Position numbers and translations under genes: made by a program. Positions 28,547-35,837 of a stretch of DNA of 41,475 bases are shown piece by piece. Below the pieces are notes generated by a model. The model was not told the DNA's origin. It saw nothing but the letters and a program-made list of their open reading frames with translations, and ran no database searches. This DNA comes from an uncultured Traorella sp. (GTDB taxonomy: Bacteria; Bacillota_I; Bacilli_A; Erysipelotrichales; Erysipelotrichaceae). The stretch spans positions 1 to 41,475 of the forward strand of contig CALUVS010000020.1 in assembly GCA_944324265.1 (NCBI GenBank), given 5' to 3'. Every line of letters begins with the position of its first letter. Position 1 is the stretch's first letter.

Positions 28547-28593
28547 ATAAAGCTGTCAATTCTGTGCATACTCAATTTTGAGGTGAATTTATT

Positions 28594-29190
28594 ATGATAG
28601 CTGAAAAGCGAAACAGAAGACAGCGAAGAAACTGGAGCTTAGGATTAGGTTTTATGCTTATGTTGGTTGTAGGTGCTTTGGCTGTGAGCATGTACAATCC
28701 TGAAATAGAAGAAATTCCGGTATTTAATGAAAAGCTTGTGATTCGATTGCCGCAGACACAAATCAAAGAGGAAACAATTCAGTTGCCTTATGATCAAGGA
28801 GAAGTAGCAGTAGGATACTTTGACGGCATCAGTACGGAAGTACCCACGGTTGTGGAATTTGAAGGCGTTTATCGTCCATCCCAGGGCATTGATATTGTGT
28901 GGCAGAATGAAGCCTTTCCTGTCAAGGCAGCCTTGAGCGGTGATGTTATAGATGTAGTTTCTGATTATTTGCTTGGACAGAGCATTTCGATTCAATCAGG
29001 AAACATGACCATCATCTATCAAAGCTTGGATGGCATTCAATTTCAAAAAGGAGATACAGTAAAACAAGGAGAAATCATTGCCAATGCCGGAAGCAATGTC
29101 TATCAGTCTTCTTTAAATAATCACTTGCATCTTGTCGTAGAGAAAGATGGAAAAGTCATTGATCCAGGCATTGTTTTCAACATGAAATAG
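28594..29190 (+). CDS. spoIIQ: SpoIIQ-like sporulation M23-domain protein
   Basis: Forespore membrane protein whose LytM domain pairs with SpoIIIAH to form the engulfment zipper and feeding channel. The 198-residue protein has one membrane helix (about 14-33) and a short LytM domain. The first zinc motif HxxxD is altered to S96-Q-G-I-D100, with Ser in place of His, while HLHL (177-180) remains, so peptidase activity is unlikely; Bacillus subtilis SpoIIQ has the same loss. The assignment rests on this fold, size and the position 47 bases after spoIID. No clear SigF promoter was found in the gap. AGGTG precedes the ATG. Confidence 0.84.
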   Translation: MIAEKRNRRQRRNWSLGLGFMLMLVVGALAVSMYNPEIEEIPVFNEKLVIRLPQTQIKEETIQLPYDQGEVAVGYFDGISTEVPTVVEFEGVYRPSQGIDIVWQNEAFPVKAALSGDVIDVVSDYLLGQSISIQSGNMTIIYQSLDGIQFQKGDTVKQGEIIANAGSNVYQSSLNNHLHLVVEKDGKVIDPGIVFNMK

Positions 29191-29210
29191 CACGAAAAGT
29201 GCTATTTTTT
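29186..29210 (+). terminator. Terminator after spoIIQ
   Basis: AATAGCAC-GAAAA-GTGCTATT (29186-29206), then T-run. It overlaps the stop codon. Confidence 0.85.
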
Positions 29211-29246
29211 AAATATTGTGAAAAATGTTTTATATTTGGTTAAATG

Positions 29247-29255
29247 TGATATAAT
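29247..29255 (+). promoter_or_regulatory. Extended -10 promoter of mbl
   Basis: TGATATAAT (29247-29255): TATAAT with an upstream TG. No good -35. mbl begins 33 bases later with AAGGAGG upstream. Confidence 0.55.
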
Positions 29256-29288
29256 AGGAATGCGAAATTGTGCTAAGGAGGAGATTTT

Positions 29289-30278
29289 ATGTTGTTTTCT
29301 AAAGAAATTGGTATTGACCTTGGTACCGCAAACTTATTGATATATGTAAAAGGGCAAGGAATTGTCATTGATGAACCAAGTGTAGTTGCAATTGATGCCG
29401 ACACCAAAAAATGTTTGGCTGCAGGTACAGAAGCAAAAGAAATGTTAGGAAGAACTCCGGGAAGAGTTATGGCAATTCGTCCTTTAAAGGATGGAGTTAT
29501 TGCAGATTTTGAAGTAACAGAAATCATGTTAAACTTCTTCTTGAAGAAACTGGCACTGAAAGGTATGTTCCAGCGTCCAACAATTCTGATTTGCTGTCCA
29601 AGCAATATTACATCAGTGGAAAGAAATGCAATTCGTGACTGTGCATATCGTGCAGGTGCTAAGAAAGTATATATTGAAGAAGAACCAAAGGTTGCGGCTG
29701 TAGGTGCCGGCTTGGATATTGCTAAGCCAAGCGGAAATATGGTATTGGATATCGGTGGGGGTACTACCGATGTTGCAGTGCTTTCATTAGGTGAAATTGT
29801 TACCTCTACATCTTTGAAGATTGCAGGGGATACATTTGACCGTGATATTATTAAATTTGTCAAAGAAGAAAAGAAATTATTGATCGGTGATCGTACTGCC
29901 GAAGAAATCAAGAAGAACATTGGTACAGCATGGAAGGGATCAAGTACAACTTCTATGGAAGTAAGCGGACGTGACTTAGTTACAGGCTTACCAACTTCTA
30001 TTTCTATTACCTCTGAAGAAATGGCGATTGCCATGAAAGATTCATTGGTGGCTATTGTCAATGCCTGCCGTACTGTATTGGAACAGACACCTCCAGAATT
30101 GGCAAGTGATATCGTTACTCGCGGTATTGTCTTGACAGGCGGAGGAGCATTGCTTGATGGTATTGATGAATTATTGAGAAATGAATTGCATATTCCAGTA
30201 TATGTAGCTGAAAATGCATTGAAATGTGTAGCTGAAGGAACAGGAATTCTGCTTGAAAATCTTCATGTAGTTGGGTAG
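29289..30278 (+). CDS. mbl: Rod-shape-determining protein Mbl/MreB
   Basis: 329-residue bacterial actin that forms membrane-associated filaments directing lateral wall synthesis. The ATP-binding motifs are present: GIDLGTANLLIYV (about 8-20), LDIGGGTTDVAVLS (about 155-168), and TGGGALLDGID near the C-terminus; VAIRPLKDGVIADFE is typical MreB/Mbl. Its place after spoIIQ corresponds to mbl of Bacillus and Clostridia rather than to mreB of the mreBCD operon; no mreC or mreD is near. spoIIID, usually just upstream of mbl, is absent. ATG 29289 has AAGGAGG. Confidence 0.92.
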   Translation: MLFSKEIGIDLGTANLLIYVKGQGIVIDEPSVVAIDADTKKCLAAGTEAKEMLGRTPGRVMAIRPLKDGVIADFEVTEIMLNFFLKKLALKGMFQRPTILICCPSNITSVERNAIRDCAYRAGAKKVYIEEEPKVAAVGAGLDIAKPSGNMVLDIGGGTTDVAVLSLGEIVTSTSLKIAGDTFDRDIIKFVKEEKKLLIGDRTAEEIKKNIGTAWKGSSTTSMEVSGRDLVTGLPTSISITSEEMAIAMKDSLVAIVNACRTVLEQTPPELASDIVTRGIVLTGGGALLDGIDELLRNELHIPVYVAENALKCVAEGTGILLENLHVVG

Positions 30279-30286
30279 GTATTCCT

Positions 30287-31372
30287 ATGCAGTGGATTCT
30301 TTATGCTTTAGTGCCTTTTTTGATAGCTTTGGTGTCTACGCCAATCGTAAAATGGATAGCTAAAGAACTTAAGGCATATGCAGGATTCAATGAACGTACG
30401 ATTCATACGAAAATTATCGGAAGAATCGGCGGGGTTGCCATTTATGTGGCTTTCATCATCTCAATGGCTATTTTCATGGATTCTGATTTGCAGCTGAGAG
30501 CATTGCTGATTGGATCAACGATCATGTTTATCGGCGGTTTGATTGATGATTTGGAAAATTTATCTCCGAAAAAGAAAATTGCTTTTCAGATTGTAGCAGC
30601 CATTGTCGTTATTTTCTATGGTGATATTACATTGAATAAGATTTATCTGCCATTTAATATTGTCATTGATATGGGGATCATCTCCTTTTTGGTTTCCTTC
30701 TTCTGGCTTATGGGAATTACTAATGCTATCAATCTGATTGATGGATTGGATGGACTGGCTGCAGGCATTTCCTGTATTATCTTGCTGGTCATTGCTTCAT
30801 TGAGCTTTGTAGACGGAAGAACCGATATCACAACAATGTCTTTGATATTGGCAGGAGCTATCGGCGGCTTTTTGATATTCAATTTCTATCCGGCCAGTAT
30901 TTTTATGGGAGACTGCGGTGCCTTATTTTTAGGATTCACAATTGCAACGATTTCTTTAATGGGATTTAAGTCTTCTACGTTTATTACCTTGGGGGTTCCC
31001 ATCTTGATGTGCGGTGTTCCTATTGTGGATACATTAAGTGCCATCTTGAGAAGAAAACTCAGCGGACGCCGATTTGATGAAGCGGATAAAAATCATCTGC
31101 ATCATGTATTGATGAGAAGATTTGGTCATCGCAATACAGTATTAATTTTATATACTGTTACAGCTTTATCCGGCATTATTGCATATGTATACATATTAGA
31201 TAAACGCGTGGGATTATGTCTATTAGCCCTAGAACTGCTGGTAGGAGAACTCTTTATCGAGAAAACACATATGATCTCACCATCGTTCCATCCAATGACT
31301 TCGATACTGGATAAAATTATTTCCAGTGTCAGCAATCTATTAAATGATAAAAATGAACCGGATTCAAAATGA
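30287..31372 (+). CDS. tagO: Undecaprenyl-phosphate GlcNAc-1-phosphate transferase (TagO/WecA type)
   Basis: Polytopic enzyme moving GlcNAc-1-phosphate from UDP-GlcNAc to undecaprenyl phosphate, the first step of teichoic-acid or capsule-type polymers. The 361-residue protein has about ten membrane segments and the family motifs GGLIDDLENLSPKKK (about 84-98), NAINLIDGLDGLAAG (about 145-159), GDCGALFLGF and the C-terminal HLHHVLMRRFGH. It follows mbl by 8 bases, so wall-polymer priming and shape control share a transcript, closed by a terminator. Confidence 0.94.
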   Translation: MQWILYALVPFLIALVSTPIVKWIAKELKAYAGFNERTIHTKIIGRIGGVAIYVAFIISMAIFMDSDLQLRALLIGSTIMFIGGLIDDLENLSPKKKIAFQIVAAIVVIFYGDITLNKIYLPFNIVIDMGIISFLVSFFWLMGITNAINLIDGLDGLAAGISCIILLVIASLSFVDGRTDITTMSLILAGAIGGFLIFNFYPASIFMGDCGALFLGFTIATISLMGFKSSTFITLGVPILMCGVPIVDTLSAILRRKLSGRRFDEADKNHLHHVLMRRFGHRNTVLILYTVTALSGIIAYVYILDKRVGLCLLALELLVGELFIEKTHMISPSFHPMTSILDKIISSVSNLLNDKNEPDSK

Positions 31373-31388
31373 GTCTGGTTTTTTTTTG
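31356..31388 (+). terminator. Terminator after tagO
   Basis: AACCGGATTC / GAGTCTGGTT stem (31356-31380, with two G-U pairs) and nine T. The 5' arm lies in the last tagO codons. Confidence 0.82.
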
Positions 31389-31509
31389 TGCCTTTTATTA
31401 TTACAATTTCTTCGGATTATACGATAAATTGTACGAAATAAAAGAAAATTGAGAAAATAATTAAGTTATTTCATTTTTGGTGCATATTAAAAGAGTAGAG
31501 GAGGTGCTT

Positions 31510-32073
31510 ATGCAAGTAAAAGATATTGAAGCATTTTATGACATCTGTGTAAGTGCAGAAGAATCCACCATTCAGAAAGAATGGAATAAGTTATGGAAAT
31601 GGTTCATGCAGGAAAAGAAAAATGAATATGCCAGCATATCATACAAGGAGGGGGTTCAGCGGCTTGTCAGTGAAAAAAATTATAACACACGGCGTAATGT
31701 GGCCAGTGCGAAAGCCTTAGGTCTGCAGATCGTGCCCGGTGATATTTGTTACATTGACTTTGGACAGGCATATTTATATGAAGCCGGTTATCAGCATTTT
31801 GGACTGGTATTGGCAATTGTTCATTTCAAAGCATTGATCATACCTATGACCAGCAATCCCAATACATATCGCAAATCGCTCAATCAAGAAGAAGGTCAAT
31901 ATTTATATCCTTTGGGATGGATCGATGGATTATACAAAGAAAGTGTTTTATTCTTAAATGATGCGAAATTTATCAACACAGCCCGAATCATTGATGTCAA
32001 AGCCCATTTGGATACAGACTCTGAAATGTTTCTGGAAATTAAAGAAAAATTTAAAAATCTGGTTCTTGATTAA
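31510..32073 (+). CDS. MazF/PemK-like domain protein, no recognisable antitoxin
   Basis: 187-residue protein of uncertain function. The central part (about residues 76-125: PGDICYIDFGQAYLYEAGYQHFGLVLA, key residues PGD..YIDFG and GLVLA, then IIPMTSNPNTYR) resembles the beta-barrel start of MazF/PemK endoribonucleases (GDIV.VDFG...PALVI...P.TS). It has an extra helical N-terminal region of about 75 residues with WNKLWKWF and a C-terminal extension. The usual toxin residues RP before LVI are replaced by H-F-G. No small antitoxin gene lies upstream or downstream. ATG 31510 follows GAGGAGGTG. It is flanked by tagO and spoIIE. I would call it MazF-like, function unknown. Confidence 0.6.
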   Translation: MQVKDIEAFYDICVSAEESTIQKEWNKLWKWFMQEKKNEYASISYKEGVQRLVSEKNYNTRRNVASAKALGLQIVPGDICYIDFGQAYLYEAGYQHFGLVLAIVHFKALIIPMTSNPNTYRKSLNQEEGQYLYPLGWIDGLYKESVLFLNDAKFINTARIIDVKAHLDTDSEMFLEIKEKFKNLVLD

Positions 32074-32074
32074 A

Positions 32075-32108
32075 TTCGACAAGACTTCTTCTCACTTTCA
32101 TCTAAGAT
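32075..32108 (+). promoter_or_regulatory. Spo0A-activated SigA-type promoter of spoIIE
   Basis: TTCGACA (32075-32081) is a perfect Spo0A box that also serves as a -35-like element; TAAGAT (32103-32108) is a fair -10. The gap is 21 bases, too long for an ordinary SigA promoter but the spacing known for Spo0A-activated spoIIG and spoIIE promoters. AAGGGGG and the spoIIE ATG follow. Confidence 0.7.
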
Positions 32109-32128
32109 AGTAAAAAAAGGGGGCAATT

Positions 32129-33982
32129 ATGAATTCGCTGACATCTGCACAGTCTAAAAACAAAACGCAGATTTATTATTTCTTGTTCATTATTGGTTTA
32201 GGGTTAGGTATGTCTGGATTATCCATGGGGATGTTTGTTCCGCTGGTATTGCCGATATTGTGTATGTTTTATTTACGTTCTGTCAACGAAGCTGTTTTAT
32301 TTTTGCTGCCGCTGAGTCTTCATTATTTTATCAGCGTATCCGAAAGCGGATACTTAGCTTTATCTTTGATCATCATCCTTGGATTGATAATGATTGCATA
32401 TTTTCTGAAAGCCAATATTTTAACATTGCTTCGAATGGCAGTGCCGGTCTGTGCGTTTGTCTATATGATGCTTTTCTTTGGTGATGTACTGACAAGCTTT
32501 GCTGTTTTAATCTTTGAGATGATCATCATGAATGAAATTGTGAAAGATTGGCATTGGATGAAACAGAAATTTAAGCTGCCCAGTGCAGTATATGGGATTG
32601 TTGTTTTAGCAATCGGGTGTTTGCTTTACAATTATATGCCCTTAACTCCGGCACTATTCCTGACAGCCAGCTTTATTTTTATCTGCAGCGGATGTGAACC
32701 AATCATTTGCTTTCTGTGCTATGGCTTGATTGCGCTTTTTATGCCTAATGCATTGCCGTTAACGAGCTTTATCGTTATTTTTGTCTTATCTTTACTGAGA
32801 AATCAGAAAAAAACAATGCTGCTTGTTTTTGCTTTTATTCTTTTAAGCAGTGACATTACATTGGCTTTGCTTTCTTCTTATGCAATTTATCTGATTTTAT
32901 TCTTATTGTTAAGCAAAGAAGGGACTCCATTTCAGGAAGAAAAGCAGAGGTCACTTCTGGAACATAATCGCAAGGCTTTGATGCATCGGCAACTGAATCA
33001 TTTTTCAATGATATTTGAAAATTTGGCAGAATATTATGAAACGGTATCAGCCTTGGAATCATCCTTGCTGGAATCCATGGGCAAAGCTTTGGAATATACG
33101 GCAAAGAAATGCAAAGAAGAAGACAGTGAATGTGAGACCTATAAACATCAGATCTTAAATATTTTAGAGGGTTATAAAATTGATTGTGAAGAATGTGAAT
33201 TGGAAATCAGTGATGATGGACGGGTATCCTTATTGCTTTCACTGAATGATTTCCGAAAAAGTGAAGTTAAGGAAGTATTATTGCCGTTATTGAATCATAT
33301 TTTGCCGACAACAATGGAATTGGTTGAAGATGTCTATCGCTTTCATCCGATTCAGCGGAATACTTATCAGTTTATTTCCGGGGCACCGATTCAAATTGAT
33401 GCCTATGCGGATAGTATCAAGCATGATACAGTCTGCGGAGATACATTTTCTATCTTTCGGCATGCACGTAGTGTTTACTGCATGATCAGCGATGGAATGG
33501 GCAGCGGCTATGAGGCGGGCAAGATTTCCAGCAGCATATCCAATATTTTTCAGCGAATGATTGCCAGTGATATTCCGGAATTGGATGCAATCTTCTGCAT
33601 CAATAAACTGTTGCAGAGTGAAAGCTATGCGACAATGGATGTATTAAGCTTTGATCGTTATCAAAAAACAGTGATGATCTGCAAATCGGCAGCTTGTCCG
33701 ACATATCTGATCCGAAATAATGAATTGTATGCCATCAATGGTCATTCATTGCCGATTGGTATCATCACAGAAATTGAAGTTGATCATGTCAAAGTACATG
33801 TAGAAAAAAATGACTGGTTTTTAATGAGCAGTGACGGTGTATTCATGGATGAAATTACTCATTGGATACAAAATAAAAAAGATGGCAGTGCCAAAGAAGA
33901 AGTAGAGAACTTAATGCAGGAACTCTCCCTTCGAATCAGAGAAGATGATACAACTATTCTTTTAGCGAAAGTATTGAGTTAA
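32129..33982 (+). CDS. spoIIE: Stage II sporulation protein E (PP2C phosphatase)
   Basis: Membrane phosphatase that dephosphorylates the anti-anti-sigma factor SpoIIAA and so activates SigF in the forespore; it also localises to the polar septum. The 617-residue protein has about ten hydrophobic segments in residues 14-270, a linker (about 275-400) and a C-terminal PP2C domain with the metal-binding acids in GDTFSIF (about 437), SDGMGSG (about 453), SSDGV and DDTT. It is some 200 residues shorter than Bacillus subtilis SpoIIE (827), the reduction being mainly in the central regulatory region. Upstream Spo0A box and downstream tilS-hpt-ftsH match the classic locus. Confidence 0.94.
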   Translation: MNSLTSAQSKNKTQIYYFLFIIGLGLGMSGLSMGMFVPLVLPILCMFYLRSVNEAVLFLLPLSLHYFISVSESGYLALSLIIILGLIMIAYFLKANILTLLRMAVPVCAFVYMMLFFGDVLTSFAVLIFEMIIMNEIVKDWHWMKQKFKLPSAVYGIVVLAIGCLLYNYMPLTPALFLTASFIFICSGCEPIICFLCYGLIALFMPNALPLTSFIVIFVLSLLRNQKKTMLLVFAFILLSSDITLALLSSYAIYLILFLLLSKEGTPFQEEKQRSLLEHNRKALMHRQLNHFSMIFENLAEYYETVSALESSLLESMGKALEYTAKKCKEEDSECETYKHQILNILEGYKIDCEECELEISDDGRVSLLLSLNDFRKSEVKEVLLPLLNHILPTTMELVEDVYRFHPIQRNTYQFISGAPIQIDAYADSIKHDTVCGDTFSIFRHARSVYCMISDGMGSGYEAGKISSSISNIFQRMIASDIPELDAIFCINKLLQSESYATMDVLSFDRYQKTVMICKSAACPTYLIRNNELYAINGHSLPIGIITEIEVDHVKVHVEKNDWFLMSSDGVFMDEITHWIQNKKDGSAKEEVENLMQELSLRIREDDTTILLAKVLS

Positions 33983-33995
33983 AAAATGATTATTT

Positions 33996-34037
33996 GAAAA
34001 AAAGATAGAAATCAAAAGCTGATTTTTGTCTTTTTTT
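33996..34037 (+). terminator. Terminator after spoIIE
   Basis: Arms AAAAAAAGATAGAAATCA and TGATTTTTGTCTTTTTTT around AAAGC, an AT-rich imperfect stem ending in T7. Confidence 0.7.
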
Positions 34038-34055
34038 ATAAGATTATGGTATGAT
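34026..34055 (+). promoter_or_regulatory. Promoter of tilS
   Basis: TTGTCT (34026-34031), 18-base spacer, TATGAT (34050-34055) preceded by TGG. Predicted transcription start coincides with the tilS ATG at 34062. Confidence 0.5.
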
Positions 34056-34061
34056 ACTGGC

Positions 34062-35252
34062 ATGAATCAATGGCTAGTAGCAGTATCAGGCGGTTGTGAT
34101 TCAATGACCTTGCTTGATCTATGTGTAAAAAATCAAATAAATATTCGGGCGGCACATGTCAATTATCAGAAACGCGCTACCGCAAAAAGAGATGAAATGC
34201 TGGTCAGAAATTATTGTGAACAACACAATATTCCTTTGCATGTAGCCTATTGTCCAACGGAATATCAAGGCAATTTTCAGGCTTATGCGCGTGCTTTCCG
34301 CTATGATTTTTTTAAGCAGCTGGTGCAGGAGTATCAGCTTGAAGGGGTGCTTGTCGCTCATCAATTGGATGATCATTTAGAAACTTATCTGATTCAGAAA
34401 GAAAGAAAAAGTATACCGCTGCACTATGGCCTGCAGAAAGAGATGAGGCAGAATGGACTGCGTGTGGTACGTCCGTTACTGAACATGACCAAAAAACAAT
34501 GTTATGACTATTGTTCAAAGCATCAGCTTGCTTACGGAGAGGATGAAAGTAACTTCTCTGATGATTACTTGAGAAATCGGCTGCGCAAAGAAATTGCTTT
34601 GTGGAGTGAACAAGAGAAAGAACAATTGCTTTTGGAAATCCAAAACAAAAATGAAGAAAAAGAAAAAAAGGATGCATTGATTCAGAAAGAATTGGATCAA
34701 TTTGATGAAGATTTCAATATTGCTTTATTTCAGACAGTAAAAAATCCAAAAGAGGTTTTGCGGGCATGGCTGCATCGTGAACATGTCGGTTATCATTGCT
34801 CTGAAAAGTATTTGTCTTTGATCTGCCGCACCATTCTCGAAAACAAAAAGAACTTTCGATTTAAAATAGATGAGCAGACGGAATTGGTCAGAAGCTATGA
34901 AGTTGCGCAGTTAGTCAAAGATGTTTCATATTCTTATACATTTGCACATATACAGGAATTTGACTGTGCTTATTTTAAGATTCGTACTGAAGGGACATCG
35001 ATGCAGGCAGTGACATTGAGTGAAGAGGACTTTCCGATCACAGTGCGTTCTCCTTTGCCGCATGATAAAATTGAACTTCGCTATGGGACAAAAAAGGTCA
35101 ATCGCTTCTTTATTGACAGAAAAATATCACATAAAGAACGGAAATGCTGGCCAATTGTTGTGAATCGTGTGGGAAATGTTATTTTCGTAGCAGAAATAGG
35201 GTGTGATGTGAAACATTATACTAACAAAGCGAATTGTTTTGTGGTAAAATAA
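34062..35252 (+). CDS. tilS: tRNA(Ile)-lysidine synthase
   Basis: Essential enzyme that puts lysine on C34 of the AUA-reading tRNA-Ile, changing its codon and amino-acid identity. The 396-residue protein has the PP-loop SGGCDS at residues 9-14, AAHVNYQ, HQLDDHLETYLI and RPLLNMTKKQ, then a C-terminal TilS domain (about 315-390). ATG 34062 is chosen: the in-frame TTG 34026 lies in the promoter, although the resulting N-terminus before the PP-loop is short and no Shine-Dalgarno is visible. Order spoIIE-tilS-hpt-ftsH is conserved in Bacillota. Confidence 0.93.
   Translation: MNQWLVAVSGGCDSMTLLDLCVKNQINIRAAHVNYQKRATAKRDEMLVRNYCEQHNIPLHVAYCPTEYQGNFQAYARAFRYDFFKQLVQEYQLEGVLVAHQLDDHLETYLIQKERKSIPLHYGLQKEMRQNGLRVVRPLLNMTKKQCYDYCSKHQLAYGEDESNFSDDYLRNRLRKEIALWSEQEKEQLLLEIQNKNEEKEKKDALIQKELDQFDEDFNIALFQTVKNPKEVLRAWLHREHVGYHCSEKYLSLICRTILENKKNFRFKIDEQTELVRSYEVAQLVKDVSYSYTFAHIQEFDCAYFKIRTEGTSMQAVTLSEEDFPITVRSPLPHDKIELRYGTKKVNRFFIDRKISHKERKCWPIVVNRVGNVIFVAEIGCDVKHYTNKANCFVVK
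35242..35250 (+). promoter_or_regulatory. Extended -10 promoter of hpt
   Basis: TGGTAAAAT (35242-35250) within the last codons of tilS, about 27 bases before the hpt ATG; GGAGG lies between. Same TGGTA.AAT form as the Fem and tilS promoters. Confidence 0.4.
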
Positions 35253-35276
35253 ATAAGACTTTAATGGAGGAACAAT

Positions 35277-35816
35277 ATGCATCAAGATATAAAGAAGATT
35301 CTTGTTACAGAAGAAGAAATTATAAAGAGAACAGATGAATTAGCTCGTCAAATCTGTGAAGACTATAGAAAGGAAGGAAAACTTCCTTTGGTTGTCGGCT
35401 TACTGAAAGGCAGTGTGCCTTTTTTGGCTGAACTGATCAAACATATGGATCTGGATATTTGCTTTGATTTTATGGATGTTTCCAGCTATGAGGGAACAGA
35501 GTCTATCGGGGATGTCAAGATCAACCTTGACTTGCATGCGTCTGTCAAAGATGGTTCTGTGCTGTTGGTAGAAGATATTGTGGATACCGGCAGAACATTG
35601 AAAGAAGTAAAACGTATGTTAAAGAATAAGGGTGCTAGTGATGTGAAGGTTGTATCTTTATTGGATAAACCAGATCGTCGTGTTGTTGAGATAGAAGCTG
35701 ATTATGTCGGCTTTGTAGTGCCAAATGAATTTGTGGTAGGATATGGTTTGGACTATAATCAGAAATACCGCAATTTGCCATATGTAGGAGTATTAAAAGA
35801 CGAAATATATGGCTAG
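35277..35816 (+). CDS. hpt: Hypoxanthine-guanine phosphoribosyltransferase
   Basis: 179-residue purine salvage enzyme converting hypoxanthine or guanine plus PRPP to IMP or GMP. The PRPP-binding loop LLVEDIVDTGRTL (about 99-111) and the KGSVPFLAELI and VGYGLDYNQKYRNLPYVG segments are typical. GGAGG lies 8 bases before ATG 35277. In Bacillus the TilS-HprT pair also activates ftsH transcription; the same adjacency here makes this possible but unproven. Confidence 0.96.
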   Translation: MHQDIKKILVTEEEIIKRTDELARQICEDYRKEGKLPLVVGLLKGSVPFLAELIKHMDLDICFDFMDVSSYEGTESIGDVKINLDLHASVKDGSVLLVEDIVDTGRTLKEVKRMLKNKGASDVKVVSLLDKPDRRVVEIEADYVGFVVPNEFVVGYGLDYNQKYRNLPYVGVLKDEIYG

Positions 35817-35837
35817 TTTTGTTGAAGGAGGATTTTA

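Noticed and set aside
28560-28592. GCATA followed by GGTGAATTT considered as a SigF promoter of spoIIQ
   Set aside because: Spacing is only 11 bases instead of about 15, and the GG belongs to the ribosome binding site.
29273-30061. A 262-codon open frame on the minus strand opposite mbl
   Set aside because: It is antisense to a highly conserved actin gene, has no ribosome binding site or family resemblance, and its length follows from the codon bias of mbl.
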